Below, one piece after another: positions 21,965 to 30,543 of a DNA stretch of 64,000 nucleotides. Numbering within the stretch: position 1 is the stretch's first letter; the number at the start of each line of letters is the position of its first letter. The notes below the pieces were generated by a model, which did no database searches, was not told the origin of the DNA, and saw only the letters and a program-made list of their open reading frames with translations. Both the position numbers and the translations under genes were made by a program. This DNA is from Acheta domesticus (lineage: Eukaryota; Arthropoda; Insecta; Orthoptera; Gryllidae): NCBI GenBank assembly GCA_031308135.1, contig JAHLJT010008756.1, positions 102,793,271 through 102,857,270 on the forward strand, read 5' to 3'.

Positions 21965-22124
21965 GAGACCTGTACAGCACGGGTGCCCCTACCAGTAGCA
22001 TCATTGATCGATTCTCCAACCCATCATCAATGCTACCCCTGTATGCCCTCAGCTTCATAAGGGCACACAAACCTCCTCGCCCGCACGGTCAGTGCTACTT
22101 TAAGGCGGTGTCTCCTGGAGGAGG
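21965..22124 (-). ncRNA. Candidate HDV-like self-cleaving ribozyme at the RTE 5' end
   Basis: HDV-like ribozymes are known to free the 5' ends of R2 and RTE LINE transcripts. On the minus strand the first seven bases CCTCCTC (22124-22118) pair with GAGGAGG (22078-22072) as P1. GAGAC (22114-22110) pairs with GTCTC (21969-21965) as P2. CCGC (22108-22105) pairs with GCGG (22084-22081) as P3. GTGCCC (22066-22061) pairs with GGGCAC (21988-21983) as the base of P4. This is the correct P1-P2-P3-P1'-P4-P2' nesting, and P1 starts exactly after the target duplication. I cannot place the catalytic cytosine with certainty in the 13-nt J4/2. The long open frame 21534-22070 here is probably a by-product of the fold. 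Confidence 0.5.
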
Positions 22125-22132
22125 GTGATAAA

Positions 22133-24239
22133 AATAAAAACACGAGAATTCTGATCTCAAAGCTTTCATCAATTGGTGCGTAGGTTTATTCATCGATTAC
22201 GATGGTATCGTTGCCGACTCTCACAAATTACATAGATACCAAAATATATACAATGAAATCTAATTAAACATAAACACTTAACACTCAATAAAACATAAAC
22301 ATTTATCTCACACACGCTTTACATTCAAAATACCCATTCATACTGCGCACGTTATTTTAAACATGGCCATTTTATATTTACAACTGCTTTGAATAATCAT
22401 TAGTTCCTTTTATCATTCGTCAAAACGCAACTTGGCCTTCTTACAAAACTACGCCGAATGACTGTCGGCGTAAGAAACAAATTAGAACACTTCCCTTTTC
22501 GAAGTTCGGCAAAAAAGGGTCACCAGTTATATCTGCATCTCTCCTTCAAAGTACCATAGATCTGGATCTCCACTATTTCCATCCACAATATCATCTCAGC
22601 ATCCAATCTAAACGCCTTCTCGACACACTCGAGGCGCGACGCGTTCTCTACAAAAACTTAGCACAATCTGACATTCGAGTCCCGACGCGTTCTCTGCCAA
22701 AACTGCGCACCATCTGAACGTCTAGCTCCCTGTATTCACCAGGAAAACTTCGGAAACAGCACAGTCTCTCTCATCTTTTGTTCCCGTGGAGAAAATTGCG
22801 TTTTCTTTCTTATTCCGTTACATATTTATGTACGGTACTTAAATAAATTATCGGTGAAATTTATTTGAGTGTTCCGCATCCTTAAAAGCTTCAAAACTAT
22901 CTTTATTTCTTTTCCCGTGACTTACTCGTGACTCCCCGATGCCCTCTTAATTATATGGTGTATACTGTAATGTTTTGTATTTTTTCCCATAAAAGAACCG
23001 TCACAGAGGAAGCCGACTATAGATTCAACAAATGACGGCAGAATGGCGTGTGGGCATTTATTGTGTTCGAAATGCCGCGGTGAATAAACATTAGTTGAAA
23101 ACAATATTTTGCTTAAGGGAAATTTAAGAATAACTTTCTATGACAACACACATAGTTTATAAGGCGGCAAGTGTGTGGTTTTCTATTTAACAGAGTGACT
23201 CTTGTCAAAAGACAAGTGACGGAGAATTGCTGGTGTGAGTAAACACAGAAGAGTACGAGATTCGAACTGAATAACGGGAAATTGGGGTGTTCGGACTAAT
23301 AAATATCGAAAACGGGAATTAAGGGAATTTTTGGCAGATACCGTGAAGCAAAGGGACGCCGGGGTGGCGTAAATCAGAATAATTTGATGTCAATAAAGAA
23401 GGACAAAAGACCTAGAGAGCGTGTTTTGTTGAAGAAAAGTTTTGCTAATGAACTGCAACAATACTTTTAGATAGATGAATCCTAGTCTCAGAGGTGAGAG
23501 GACCTCATGTCTTGCTATGCGAGAAATGATTTTCGGACGTGAAGAAAAGAATGTTACGAGTTTTTCTATTTATAGTGACAGTCGATTTATTTGTGAGTTA
23601 TGTTGATGATATGGTAAATGGTAACTGGAAATTGGTGTAGCCGTCGTGGAGGTCAAGGGCGCAGTTACGACATCGCTACGAAAAGGAAAGTAGCGACTTA
23701 TGTACTTTGATAAATACGACGAGAATTATCATATTTTGATCAAGTCCAAGCACGTCATCGTTTTTTAATTTAAATTTTTATTCACAAAGAAAAAGGCCAT
23801 ACAGGGAGAATGCGCATGTCTTGTGGTATGAATGATTTGTAAATATTGTGTGAATGTTGATTTTTTTTATTTTCTGTTGTTTTGAATTTTGTTTACGTTA
23901 TGGTAATTTGCGCCGGACCTACGACATACATTTCTTTGCAAACGGCCGCATCCAATGATAAAGTGATTATTGATAAATTAATTTAATAGATAAAAGATAG
24001 GAAAGGAAGGGATGTTAGATAACAGTTAGTTAGATAGATAGACAGAGTGCAGCCGGTCGCAATACCATTCACTTGTCTATTGACGTCACTATTATTACAA
24101 TTTTGAAAAATTTGCATTATCCTCGGATTTATTGCCCATTGCATATCATAACTTAAAAAGTCTTTTTTTACTACTTATTACTTGCTCGTATTTCACGAAA
24201 TTTTACGATGTTTGCGTAATAACAAAATAGTTCCTACGC
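22133..24239. other. Unidentified 2.1-kb segment between LINE B pieces
   Basis: No coherent protein on either strand. On the minus strand, ATGAATAAACCTACG (about 22187-22173) looks like a polyA signal close to the left edge, so this could be an LTR or the 3' part of a retroelement inserted into LINE B. I found no terminal TG/CA pair with a duplication. A GATA-type run lies near 24025-24040. Confidence 0.4.
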
Positions 24240-25061
24240 CTCTGCGCCGTCGTTTGTCACTATGACAATGCCATTATTTTTCCTTACGGAAAATATTCAT
24301 AAATATTTTTTGTTTAGTGTCCATGTGAAACGTCACAGTATCCGGTATATCAGTGTGGGGTGGATTTTTGTACGTGTTTTGGAGGTCTTGTTCGCTTGGC
24401 TCTGTGTCAGCCAATTTCTTCTTGCATGTGAAGAAGGCACCCAACTTCCACTTAAATGTTTCCTAATTCGATCTCAGTTACATAGCCGTGTTTGATAATT
24501 GCCTTCCATCTGTCAATTACATTCTGCTCAGTCACGTGCAGCTCTGGATTTTTTCTACTACATTCGGCATGGAACGGATGCCTAAATCCTGGGAGTAGTT
24601 CATCCCGACACTGATTTACAAACAAAAAAGTACGCATTATATCTGTATTCATTTCTGGAGTCCATTTTATTCTCTCAGTGGGTTCCCTTCCACGGGCAGC
24701 TCTGAAAAAGATAGAGGATACGCCCCCGCAGAGGATGGGCGACTTAGTTGTGTTGCTCTATCAATGTTGAGTTTGAGTGGTCATTGCCCCTCTGTTCGTT
24801 TTGAGTGGTCATTGCGGTAAGGGGCTGACATATTACATCGTTTGGCAGAGCCCCGTTTCCAGACGACACCGAGGCTTGACTTCAAGCTAGTCGTCACTGC
24901 AACATCCAAAATCTCTGGGAGATGAGCTGCAAACCCAAAGCCCAGGTGCTGGATTTGGTCCGCCCCGGGTGTTGTATTTCCCCAATACTCTCCATATCTG
25001 GCGAGCGTTCCTCTATCCGCCACCTTGAGGATGCGCCCGTTAGGAGACCAGCAACATCGTA
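24240..25061 (-). pseudogene. LINE B: 5' leader and N-terminal DNA-binding region
   Basis: Begins on the minus strand at 25061 right after a (TAA)n-type run. The leader is about 400 bases. The coding part (24652-24452) reads NTDIMRTFLFVNQC, then NVIDRWKAIIKHGY, which is the Myb-like N-terminal domain of R2/R4-type LINE proteins used for target recognition. The frame then shifts and a charged linker (KKKLADTEPSEQDLQN) can be followed to about 24250. The first bases CCCTATC can pair with GATAGAG (25017-25011) with one mismatch, a decayed P1-like element as in the other LINEs here. The missing middle and the RT at 15313-16776 are separated from it by later insertions. Confidence 0.6.
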
Positions 25062-25082
25062 TCGATAGGGTTGTTATTGTTA
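25062..25082. repeat. (TAA)n-type tail between LINE A and LINE B
   Basis: TTGTTATTGTTATTATTATT on the plus strand, i.e. an AAT/AAC-rich tail on the minus strand. It ends LINE A and directly precedes the first base of LINE B. R4/Dong-type LINEs are known to insert into (TAA)n. Confidence 0.7.
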
Positions 25083-26066
25083 TTATTATTTTTCCATTAC
25101 ATCACGACTAAAGATATTATGAGTCGGCTGAATATAAAATCTACTCCAGTTTGCCACCAGCTACCTAAGGAGCAGTGACTATCAGTGCCTCTACAATACT
25201 TTACGCAAAATGTGGGCTGTTCCAAATAAAGCAATTTCTTGCACTTCCCAGTCTTTTGAATTACCAGGGAGTTTAGACAGGTCCTTACTCAAATTTTGCG
25301 GAACAAATCCCAGAGCTCCGATAACTATCGGGACGACCTGTGCTTTTACGCCCCACATTCGGCTGATCTCGATTTCCAAACTCTTGTATTTAAGACGTTT
25401 CTCTGCCTCCTTGGTAACGACGTTCTGATCGCAAGGTACAGCAACATCGATAAGTAAACACGGTTTTTTCGCCAAATCCCGGATAACTATATCCGGTTTG
25501 TTTGCCGCTATCGTGCGATCAGTTTGAATTTGTTGGTCGTACAATATCGTACACAATCCAACAGACGTCACCGGTTTTGGTGAGTGTTCGTACCACTTGG
25601 GGCATGTGTTTGGAACTTCGAGGGCGGGACAGATCTGCCAGTGGAGGTAGCTACACACCCTGTCATGTCTTTTCAGGTATTCGGTCTTTGCTAGAATTGG
25701 ACAAGCTGAGACAATATGATCAATGGTTTCTACTTGCTCCTGGCAAATGCGGCATTTATCATCTTGGGAAATTTTGAGAACCGCTTTATCATAATGTCGT
25801 GTTCTCAACGCCTGATTTTGGGCAGCTATTACACGTGCTTCCGATTCTGGCTTCATTCTTCCCCTTTTAAGCCACATAAATGATTGATCTTTATTGATCT
25901 GCACCTTGTCCATTCTTTTTAGGTATTGTCCGTGGAGTGGTTTGTCTCTCCACGATTTCTTTAACATTTTTTGTGTCTCACACTTCATGTTTAGCAGCAT
26001 CAGAAGTTCAGTGTCTGTGTTATTCGACGTGTCTTGCCTAGTTTTCTTCGCAATGCTTCTTGCTAC
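25083..26066 (-). pseudogene. LINE A: C-terminal zinc knuckle and restriction-like endonuclease
   Basis: The 3' part of an R2/R4-type LINE. The coding part is 26062-25191 (the frame runs on by chance into the LTR to 26123). Order: a basic region, a CCHC knuckle CRICQEQVETIDHIVSACP, then the endonuclease with NKPDIVIRD and, 12 residues on, KKPCLLIDVAVPCD. The latter is the PD-(D/E)xK-type core that nicks target DNA in R2-like elements. It closes with LGFVPQNL and a stop at 25191, followed by a short 3' UTR and the AAT-rich tail. This stretch is open throughout. Bases 26063-26066 (CTAC) are the left target duplication of the LTR array; the upstream half resumes at 50163. Confidence 0.8.
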
Positions 26067-27431
26067 TGCGATGTGTCGTTTGAACATCGCACTCGCCACC
26101 CCAGCGTCACGCCACATTAACAAGAAGCTCGCAAGGACAACGCGTCCCTCGCGCCGCTTGAATCAGTTCCGCACAGCTGCGCAGGCCTCCCGAAACCCTC
26201 CACCATAAATTCAACCCCCTTTGTCCATACTACAGAATGATTGACTTCTGGAACAACTACGTTAGGGTCTTGGCGCTAGCACGCAGCAAGATAATCCCTT
26301 AAGTCCTATAAACATATCACAATGCCACGACAGAAGAACCATGTGCGCACTTCTCTGTGCTAAACAAAAGACATCCAATGGCCGCGAAAGGAAGAGATCA
26401 TTTATCCAATCAGCTCACAAAATAACATAGAAAATTCTGGAACTCTACAAACCGACCTATGAGAGCGCTAGGGCAGGAAGCACGTGATAACCCTTGCATG
26501 GTGCGAGAGAAAGAAGGGGGAGAAACACAGCGAGAAGCTCAAACTTCAGACGGGGGAAAAACACGAGAGAGGGTGGTCGAGCAGGAATAGCATAGGACAG
26601 TCGAAATCTTCAACAACTTAAAAGTTACAGTTAGAGAGCGGCCGAACATCGGTTTTTTAGAGATCATTAGTGAGAGCAACGGTAAAAAAGACGACAATAG
26701 CGGTTGGTGAGAGGCAAACATTGAGCCGACCACCACGAGACCTGCCCGGCCTTCGTCCAACCGCGGAATTTATTCCAAACAGCCAGATTTTGGCTTCCAA
26801 CATCATACGCGGTCCAGGTGATCGTGTGACGGCCTGAGACGCGCGCCAGCGCTACGTAATTGCTGCGCTGACATTCACCGCTGACATCCCGAGCGCCGGC
26901 GCCTTCATCACGAGGGACAGTTGTGAGGCTGGCGTTACAACGCTCCAGCGGCGCTCCTGTGGGTCCTGCCGCATCAGTCCATCGATCGGTGAGCAATCCC
27001 GTCGCGGTGACGTAGCCATTACGCCATCATCAACTTGTAAGTCATCTTCATTACCATCACTTATTTGATAGCCAAAAACAGTAATTCAGTGTTTGCAAGA
27101 ACAGTTTTCATAATAAATGTGTCCCCGCCATTTTGGACGGGTGAAAAAGACTAAATTCTGAGTCAAGTGTTTATTATTTCAAAACAAAGAAACCATTGCA
27201 ATCCCTCGACCCAGGGCACTCACCCCTGAGACGCTCAACGCCGGCAGCAAAATCGCAGGTAAGTGGGCGTGCGCTTGGCGCCCCTTTTAAATAAATTTAG
27301 CGCATGTCTCCACCTGCTACAACGGAAATGACCGTCATACCATCAGTGTGTCGGCGCTTCCATTCTGTGGTGTGACCCCCTTCCGATTCCGTTCCAAAGA
27401 ATCTGCATCAGACGTGGGCGGTTGCATCACA
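26067..27431 (+). repeat. LTR 1
   Basis: 1365 bp, TGCGATGTG…GCATCACA. AATAAA at 27112-27117 is the likely polyA signal, and a splice-donor-like CAG|GTAAGT lies downstream at 27256-27264. It differs from LTRs 2-5 at G26089 (A elsewhere) and G26555 (C elsewhere). Minus-strand open frames inside are incidental. Confidence 0.9.
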
Positions 27432-28099
27432 TAAATTGGCCGCCCAACGTGGTTTTTTATTTACGAATAATTGAGCTTGTGTAGTATGCAGTACATAAAT
27501 TGACCGCCCAACGTGGTTTTTATAACGTATAATTGAGCTTGTGTTGCATGCATCACTTTAATTGGATGCCCTACTTGGTTTTTTATCAACGAATAATTTA
27601 CTTTGTGTTGCTCGCATCGGTTTATTTCTTGTAGAGCACACCAATTCTTTCTTATTTGATAATGCGTTTACACTTGCTCAATTATTGCCCAACTCAGGAT
27701 TGCATTTGGTTTCAATGTGTGTTTCTTTTAATATTTTGTATTGTTGTGATATGTTTTCCATCAATGTGTTTGCGTGTGAAACATAATTTTTATAGTGAAC
27801 TTGCGTTAGTTTTTACATGTCCCATATCAGTCACGCTTAGAATGTTATAGTGATTTTCATAGCTTAGACGCCCAAAGTGCTTTATAAAGAACAATTCAGA
27901 CTCGTTTAAGACGCATAATTTCATTTTTATTGCTATTTTCATATTTACAACTTCTTAATGCGTCATATTGTGTTCAAGTGTGGTTAATTGAACTCTATTT
28001 TGTTTATTTACATGTTACGTGCTATTCACGGCACATCAAGTTTATATGTTTAGCTAACAGTGTTTATTTTCTCTTTTCAATTTTATGTTTATTTCTCAG
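27256..28099 (+). promoter_or_regulatory. Predicted leader intron upstream of gag
   Basis: GCAG|GTAAGT puts a strong 5' splice site at 27259. TTTATTTCTCAG| at 28098-28099, after a long pyrimidine-rich run, is a strong 3' splice site. Removing these 841 bases deletes the three PBS-like modules and the upstream ATG at 28085, and makes the ATG at 28232 the first good start of a gag mRNA. This is inferred from consensus sites only; genomic RNA would have to stay unspliced. The sites are present in all units. Confidence 0.45.
27437..27578 (+). repeat. Primer-binding-site-like module in three tandem copies
   Basis: TGGCCGCCCAACGTGG (27437-27452) starts 5 bases after LTR 1, where a tRNA primer-binding site is expected. 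Related sequences follow at 27501-27516 (TGACCGCCCAACGTGG) and 27563-27578 (TGGATGCCCTACTTGG). Each is followed by TTTTT and an ATAATTGAGCTTGTGT-like run, so the unit is about 63 bp. Units 2-4 carry the same triplet. Only the first copy is in the canonical position. Confidence 0.6.
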
Positions 28100-28231
28100 T
28101 GCTATCCTATAACATTTCATTGTGTGTGTATTGTACTATTTATATTGTTGTGTTTTATTGTGTTTAACTGTGTAACGCGCTGTAGGCGTCATTATCATAG
28201 TTACGTCACTTCGATGATTGCTCGCCCCAAG

Positions 28232-29170
28232 ATGGCTGATAATTATCCCACTCAAAGCACCGAGGTTTCTGACCCCGCCGGCCAGGCCGCTACCGAAATC
28301 ACCGAAGCGCCTGCCGAGCTCACGGCCCCAGCTGGTCTCGCCCCTATTGTTCGTATGTCTTTGGAGCAGGTAGTCGACACGAGCCCTGCAGAGGTCGGTC
28401 CTCCCCCCGCCGCGGTCGCTCCGACGCCACCCTCAGACCAAATGTCTCAATTTTTCAGCTCTCTTCTGGCAAAATTAGACGAACAGCGTCAAGACATGAA
28501 TTCTAAATTCAATGAACAGCGTCAAGAAATGTCTCAATTTCGGTCACAATTTGACGAACAGCGGCAAGACATAACTTCAAAATTAGATGAACAGCGTCAA
28601 GACATGAGTTCTAAACTTGACGAACAGCGTCAAGAATTCCGCTCAAGATTAGATGAACAGCGTCAGGACTTAAATTCCAAATTTCAGGAGTTGAATTCCA
28701 AATTTGATTCGAAATTTTGTGCTTTTGATAGTAGATTAGATAAGCATCTCACTAATTTTACCCTTTTTCATAGTGAGGTGTCTCACCAACTGGATTCTGT
28801 TAATTCAAAGGTCGATGAACAGAGCTCTAAAATTGCCTCTCTCGCTTCTGCTGTTGAAAATAATTCAATTCAGATTTCAGATATCAAAGAACAATTAACA
28901 GGCCAAATAAAGAAATGCGAATCGCTGCAGTCTGAAATAGTTAAACAAATGTCAGAATTGAAAGAGAGCATTAACAAAGATATTGCAACCGTTTCAGACA
29001 AGCAATCACATTTGAGACATTGGGCTCGTGATAAATTTAAAGACAATGAAGTCGAAATTTCCAACTTGAAAGGAGAGGTGACTAAGAAATTAAAAGGGGT
29101 TGATAATAAGATTGAGGGACTTCACGATACCGTGAATAATAAAATTGAAAAAGCAAAGTTAGTTATATAG
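28232..29170 (+). CDS. gag: Gag N-terminal half, coiled coil (unit 1)
   Basis: 312 residues. I chose ATG 28232 (context AAGATGG) over the upstream in-frame ATG 28085, because the extra 49 residues are hydrophobic, look like translated leader and would be removed by the predicted intron. Residues 1-80 are Pro/Ala-rich. Then come six DEQRQ/NEQRQ units, mostly 11 residues apart (LDEQRQDMNSK type), followed by further heptad-like sequence (LDSVNSKVDEQSSKI, LKEKINKD-like) to the end. This predicts a long coiled coil for Gag self-assembly. It ends in a UAG (29168-29170), after which the same frame stays open for the second half. I28938-codon (Ile) is Thr in units 2-4. Confidence 0.75.
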   Translation: MADNYPTQSTEVSDPAGQAATEITEAPAELTAPAGLAPIVRMSLEQVVDTSPAEVGPPPAAVAPTPPSDQMSQFFSSLLAKLDEQRQDMNSKFNEQRQEMSQFRSQFDEQRQDITSKLDEQRQDMSSKLDEQRQEFRSRLDEQRQDLNSKFQELNSKFDSKFCAFDSRLDKHLTNFTLFHSEVSHQLDSVNSKVDEQSSKIASLASAVENNSIQISDIKEQLTGQIKKCESLQSEIVKQMSELKESINKDIATVSDKQSHLRHWARDKFKDNEVEISNLKGEVTKKLKGVDNKIEGLHDTVNNKIEKAKLVI

Positions 29171-29182
29171 GCACAGGCTGTA

Positions 29183-30046
29183 ATGGAACGGGAAGAAATG
29201 GAAGCCAAAATTGATGAGCTCGAGGTTAAGATATCTGAGAAAACTATTTCAGCTTTTCCGGTTAATGCAATGCCTTTGTCAATTCCCCCAAATTTGAAAT
29301 TTTCTGGTAATCGGGGTGAACAGCCCATTACGTTCTTACGTAACGTAGAAAATTATTTTGCTTTAGCGAGACACATTCCTGAGTCTTCTAAACCAAAGGT
29401 TATAGCCCAAATGTTGGTTGACCATGCTCAAGAGTGGTTCCAAACTTTGTTACCAGTTCCGGCAGATTACCAGGATTTTCGTTCTAAATTTATTAATCGT
29501 TTTTGGGATAGAAACACCCAATACAATTTCAAAATGGATTTGGCAAAGGGAAGATGGGATCAGAATGGTAACATGTCCATGCGAGACTATGCCGTTTCAC
29601 GCATCGCTCAACCTAAGCAATGCGAACCTACCCCTCCTGTCGACGAAATCATGTGGCTATTAACACGTCACTACCCGTATGTCATACAAAACCTACTTAA
29701 AACTAGTTTTGTGAAAGATCTCGAGCAATTTCAGATTTTATTGGGCGATTTCGACCAGACTAATGTGCAATTCGCTTCGTATCAAAATCAGAGTCAAAAC
29801 TCTTCACGCCCACGTAATGGCAATAATAATAATCAGACTCGAGGATCTCCCCCACGCCATTTGCAAGGTCAAGAACGCCCTTTTAACTACTGCCCTCCGC
29901 CACACTTTGCGCCCGCCCCCTCGGCCCCGCAGCCGGCCAGCTTTCAGCCTCCTTTCACTGGCGTTCAAGGTCACGATGCGCCCCTTCCCGCGCCTCCCTC
30001 GACTTCCCAGGTTCAATGGCCGTTAAACCACCCCGGTCCGCAATAA
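29183..30046 (+). CDS. gag: Gag capsid-like half (unit 1)
   Basis: 287 residues in the same frame as the preceding half; the intervening codons are UAG, then GCA CAG GCT GTA, then ATG. The first 30 residues continue the coiled coil. Residues 35-200 read like the retrotransposon gag (capsid) domain: FSGNRGEQPITFLRNVENYF, AQEWFQTL, FRSKFINRFWD and a DYAVSRI…LTRHYPYVIQNLL stretch. The C-terminus (200-287) is Asn/Arg- then Pro-rich and has no CCHC knuckle, so RNA binding may rely on the basic NNNNQTRGSPPR region. It stops at 30046 with no protease or RT after it. It could be made by UAG readthrough, by re-initiation at 29183, or not at all. Confidence 0.75.
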   Translation: MEREEMEAKIDELEVKISEKTISAFPVNAMPLSIPPNLKFSGNRGEQPITFLRNVENYFALARHIPESSKPKVIAQMLVDHAQEWFQTLLPVPADYQDFRSKFINRFWDRNTQYNFKMDLAKGRWDQNGNMSMRDYAVSRIAQPKQCEPTPPVDEIMWLLTRHYPYVIQNLLKTSFVKDLEQFQILLGDFDQTNVQFASYQNQSQNSSRPRNGNNNNQTRGSPPRHLQGQERPFNYCPPPHFAPAPSAPQPASFQPPFTGVQGHDAPLPAPPSTSQVQWPLNHPGPQ

Positions 30047-30070
30047 AAGGGAACATAGTTCTGAACCATA

Positions 30071-30543
30071 AATATTTTTGTTATTATAGATGTATTTACC
30101 AACTACGTTAAGTGTTTTCTTGTTGTTAAACCTACTGCAAAATCTTGTTTAAAACGCTTCGTGCAAGGTTTCTTTAAAGATTGTGCGACGTATCAGCGTG
30201 TCCTCAGTGACAATGGCACGCAGTTTACTAGTGACCTTTGGCAGCAATCGCTGAATGACATAGGTGTCTAATAATTCTTTCCAATTTAAAGAAAGCTGGT
30301 GATACGAGAAAACAACTCCAGAAAAGTAAAACTCATTTATTTAAAGTCGGTGATAAAGTTTTAATCAAAGCTCTCAGAGTTTTTAATCAACCTGAAGGCC
30401 TTATCAATAAATTATTTCCCCTATTTGTAGGTCCTTACCAAATTATTAAGCTTGTAGCCCCCAACGCTTGCACTTTACGTAGCACAGATGGTTCCGAGGT
30501 TGGTCCTCACAATTTTTATAATCTTGTTCCTTTCAGAGATTAG
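30071..30543 (+). pseudogene. Integrase remnants (unit 1)
   Basis: Two scraps of pol survive. 30071-30271 reads the integrase core from the first Asp region (VIIDVFTNYVK) through the second (LSDNGTQFTSDLW) and stops before the catalytic Glu. 30290-30543 reads the integrase C-terminal domain (FKVGDKVLIKA, FPLFVGPYQIIKL, HNFYNLVPF). A deletion removed everything between gag and the core, and another removed the Glu region. No functional integrase is possible. Identical scraps occur in every unit. Confidence 0.8.

Larger units (their letters stand above)
16785..22124 (-). mobile_element. Near full-length RTE-like LINE with 8-bp target duplication
   Basis: GTGATAAA lies outside both ends (16777-16784 and 22125-22132). 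On its own (minus) strand the element begins CCTCCTCCAGG at 22124, carries a structured 5' leader (22124-21454), an endonuclease-RT frame (21453-18490) and a short 3' leader. It ends in a TA-repeat tail (18480-18437 continuing at 16825-16785), which a solo LTR interrupts. Without that LTR the element is about 3.7 kb, normal for RTE. The left flank is LINE B; the right flank is an unidentified segment. Intact ends and a clear duplication imply a moderately young insertion. Confidence 0.8.

Noticed and set aside
21534..22070. 178-codon frame upstream of the RTE endonuclease, possible ORF1
   Set aside because: It overlaps the structured 5' leader and candidate ribozyme, has low-complexity Ser/Phe/Leu runs, and lacks ORF1 features such as zinc knuckles or a coiled coil.
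25191..26123. Host nuclease gene
   Set aside because: The CCHC knuckle followed by the PD-(D/E)xK-type core, the TAA-rich tail and the matching RT half at 50163-51831 identify it as the end of an R2/R4-type LINE.
26539..26996. Open frames on the minus strand of every LTR (73-112 codons, repeated five times)
   Set aside because: They recur only because the LTR recurs. They lack any family signature, vary in length with one-base changes, and run against the element's transcription.
28085..28231. 49-residue hydrophobic N-terminal extension of Gag that looks like a signal peptide
   Set aside because: The sequence is AT-rich leader, includes the predicted splice acceptor, and a better-context ATG follows at 28232. 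I treat it as translated leader.
28476..28700. CRISPR-like or minisatellite array (33-bp units)
   Set aside because: The repeats are in frame, encode DEQRQ coiled-coil units and have no unique spacers.
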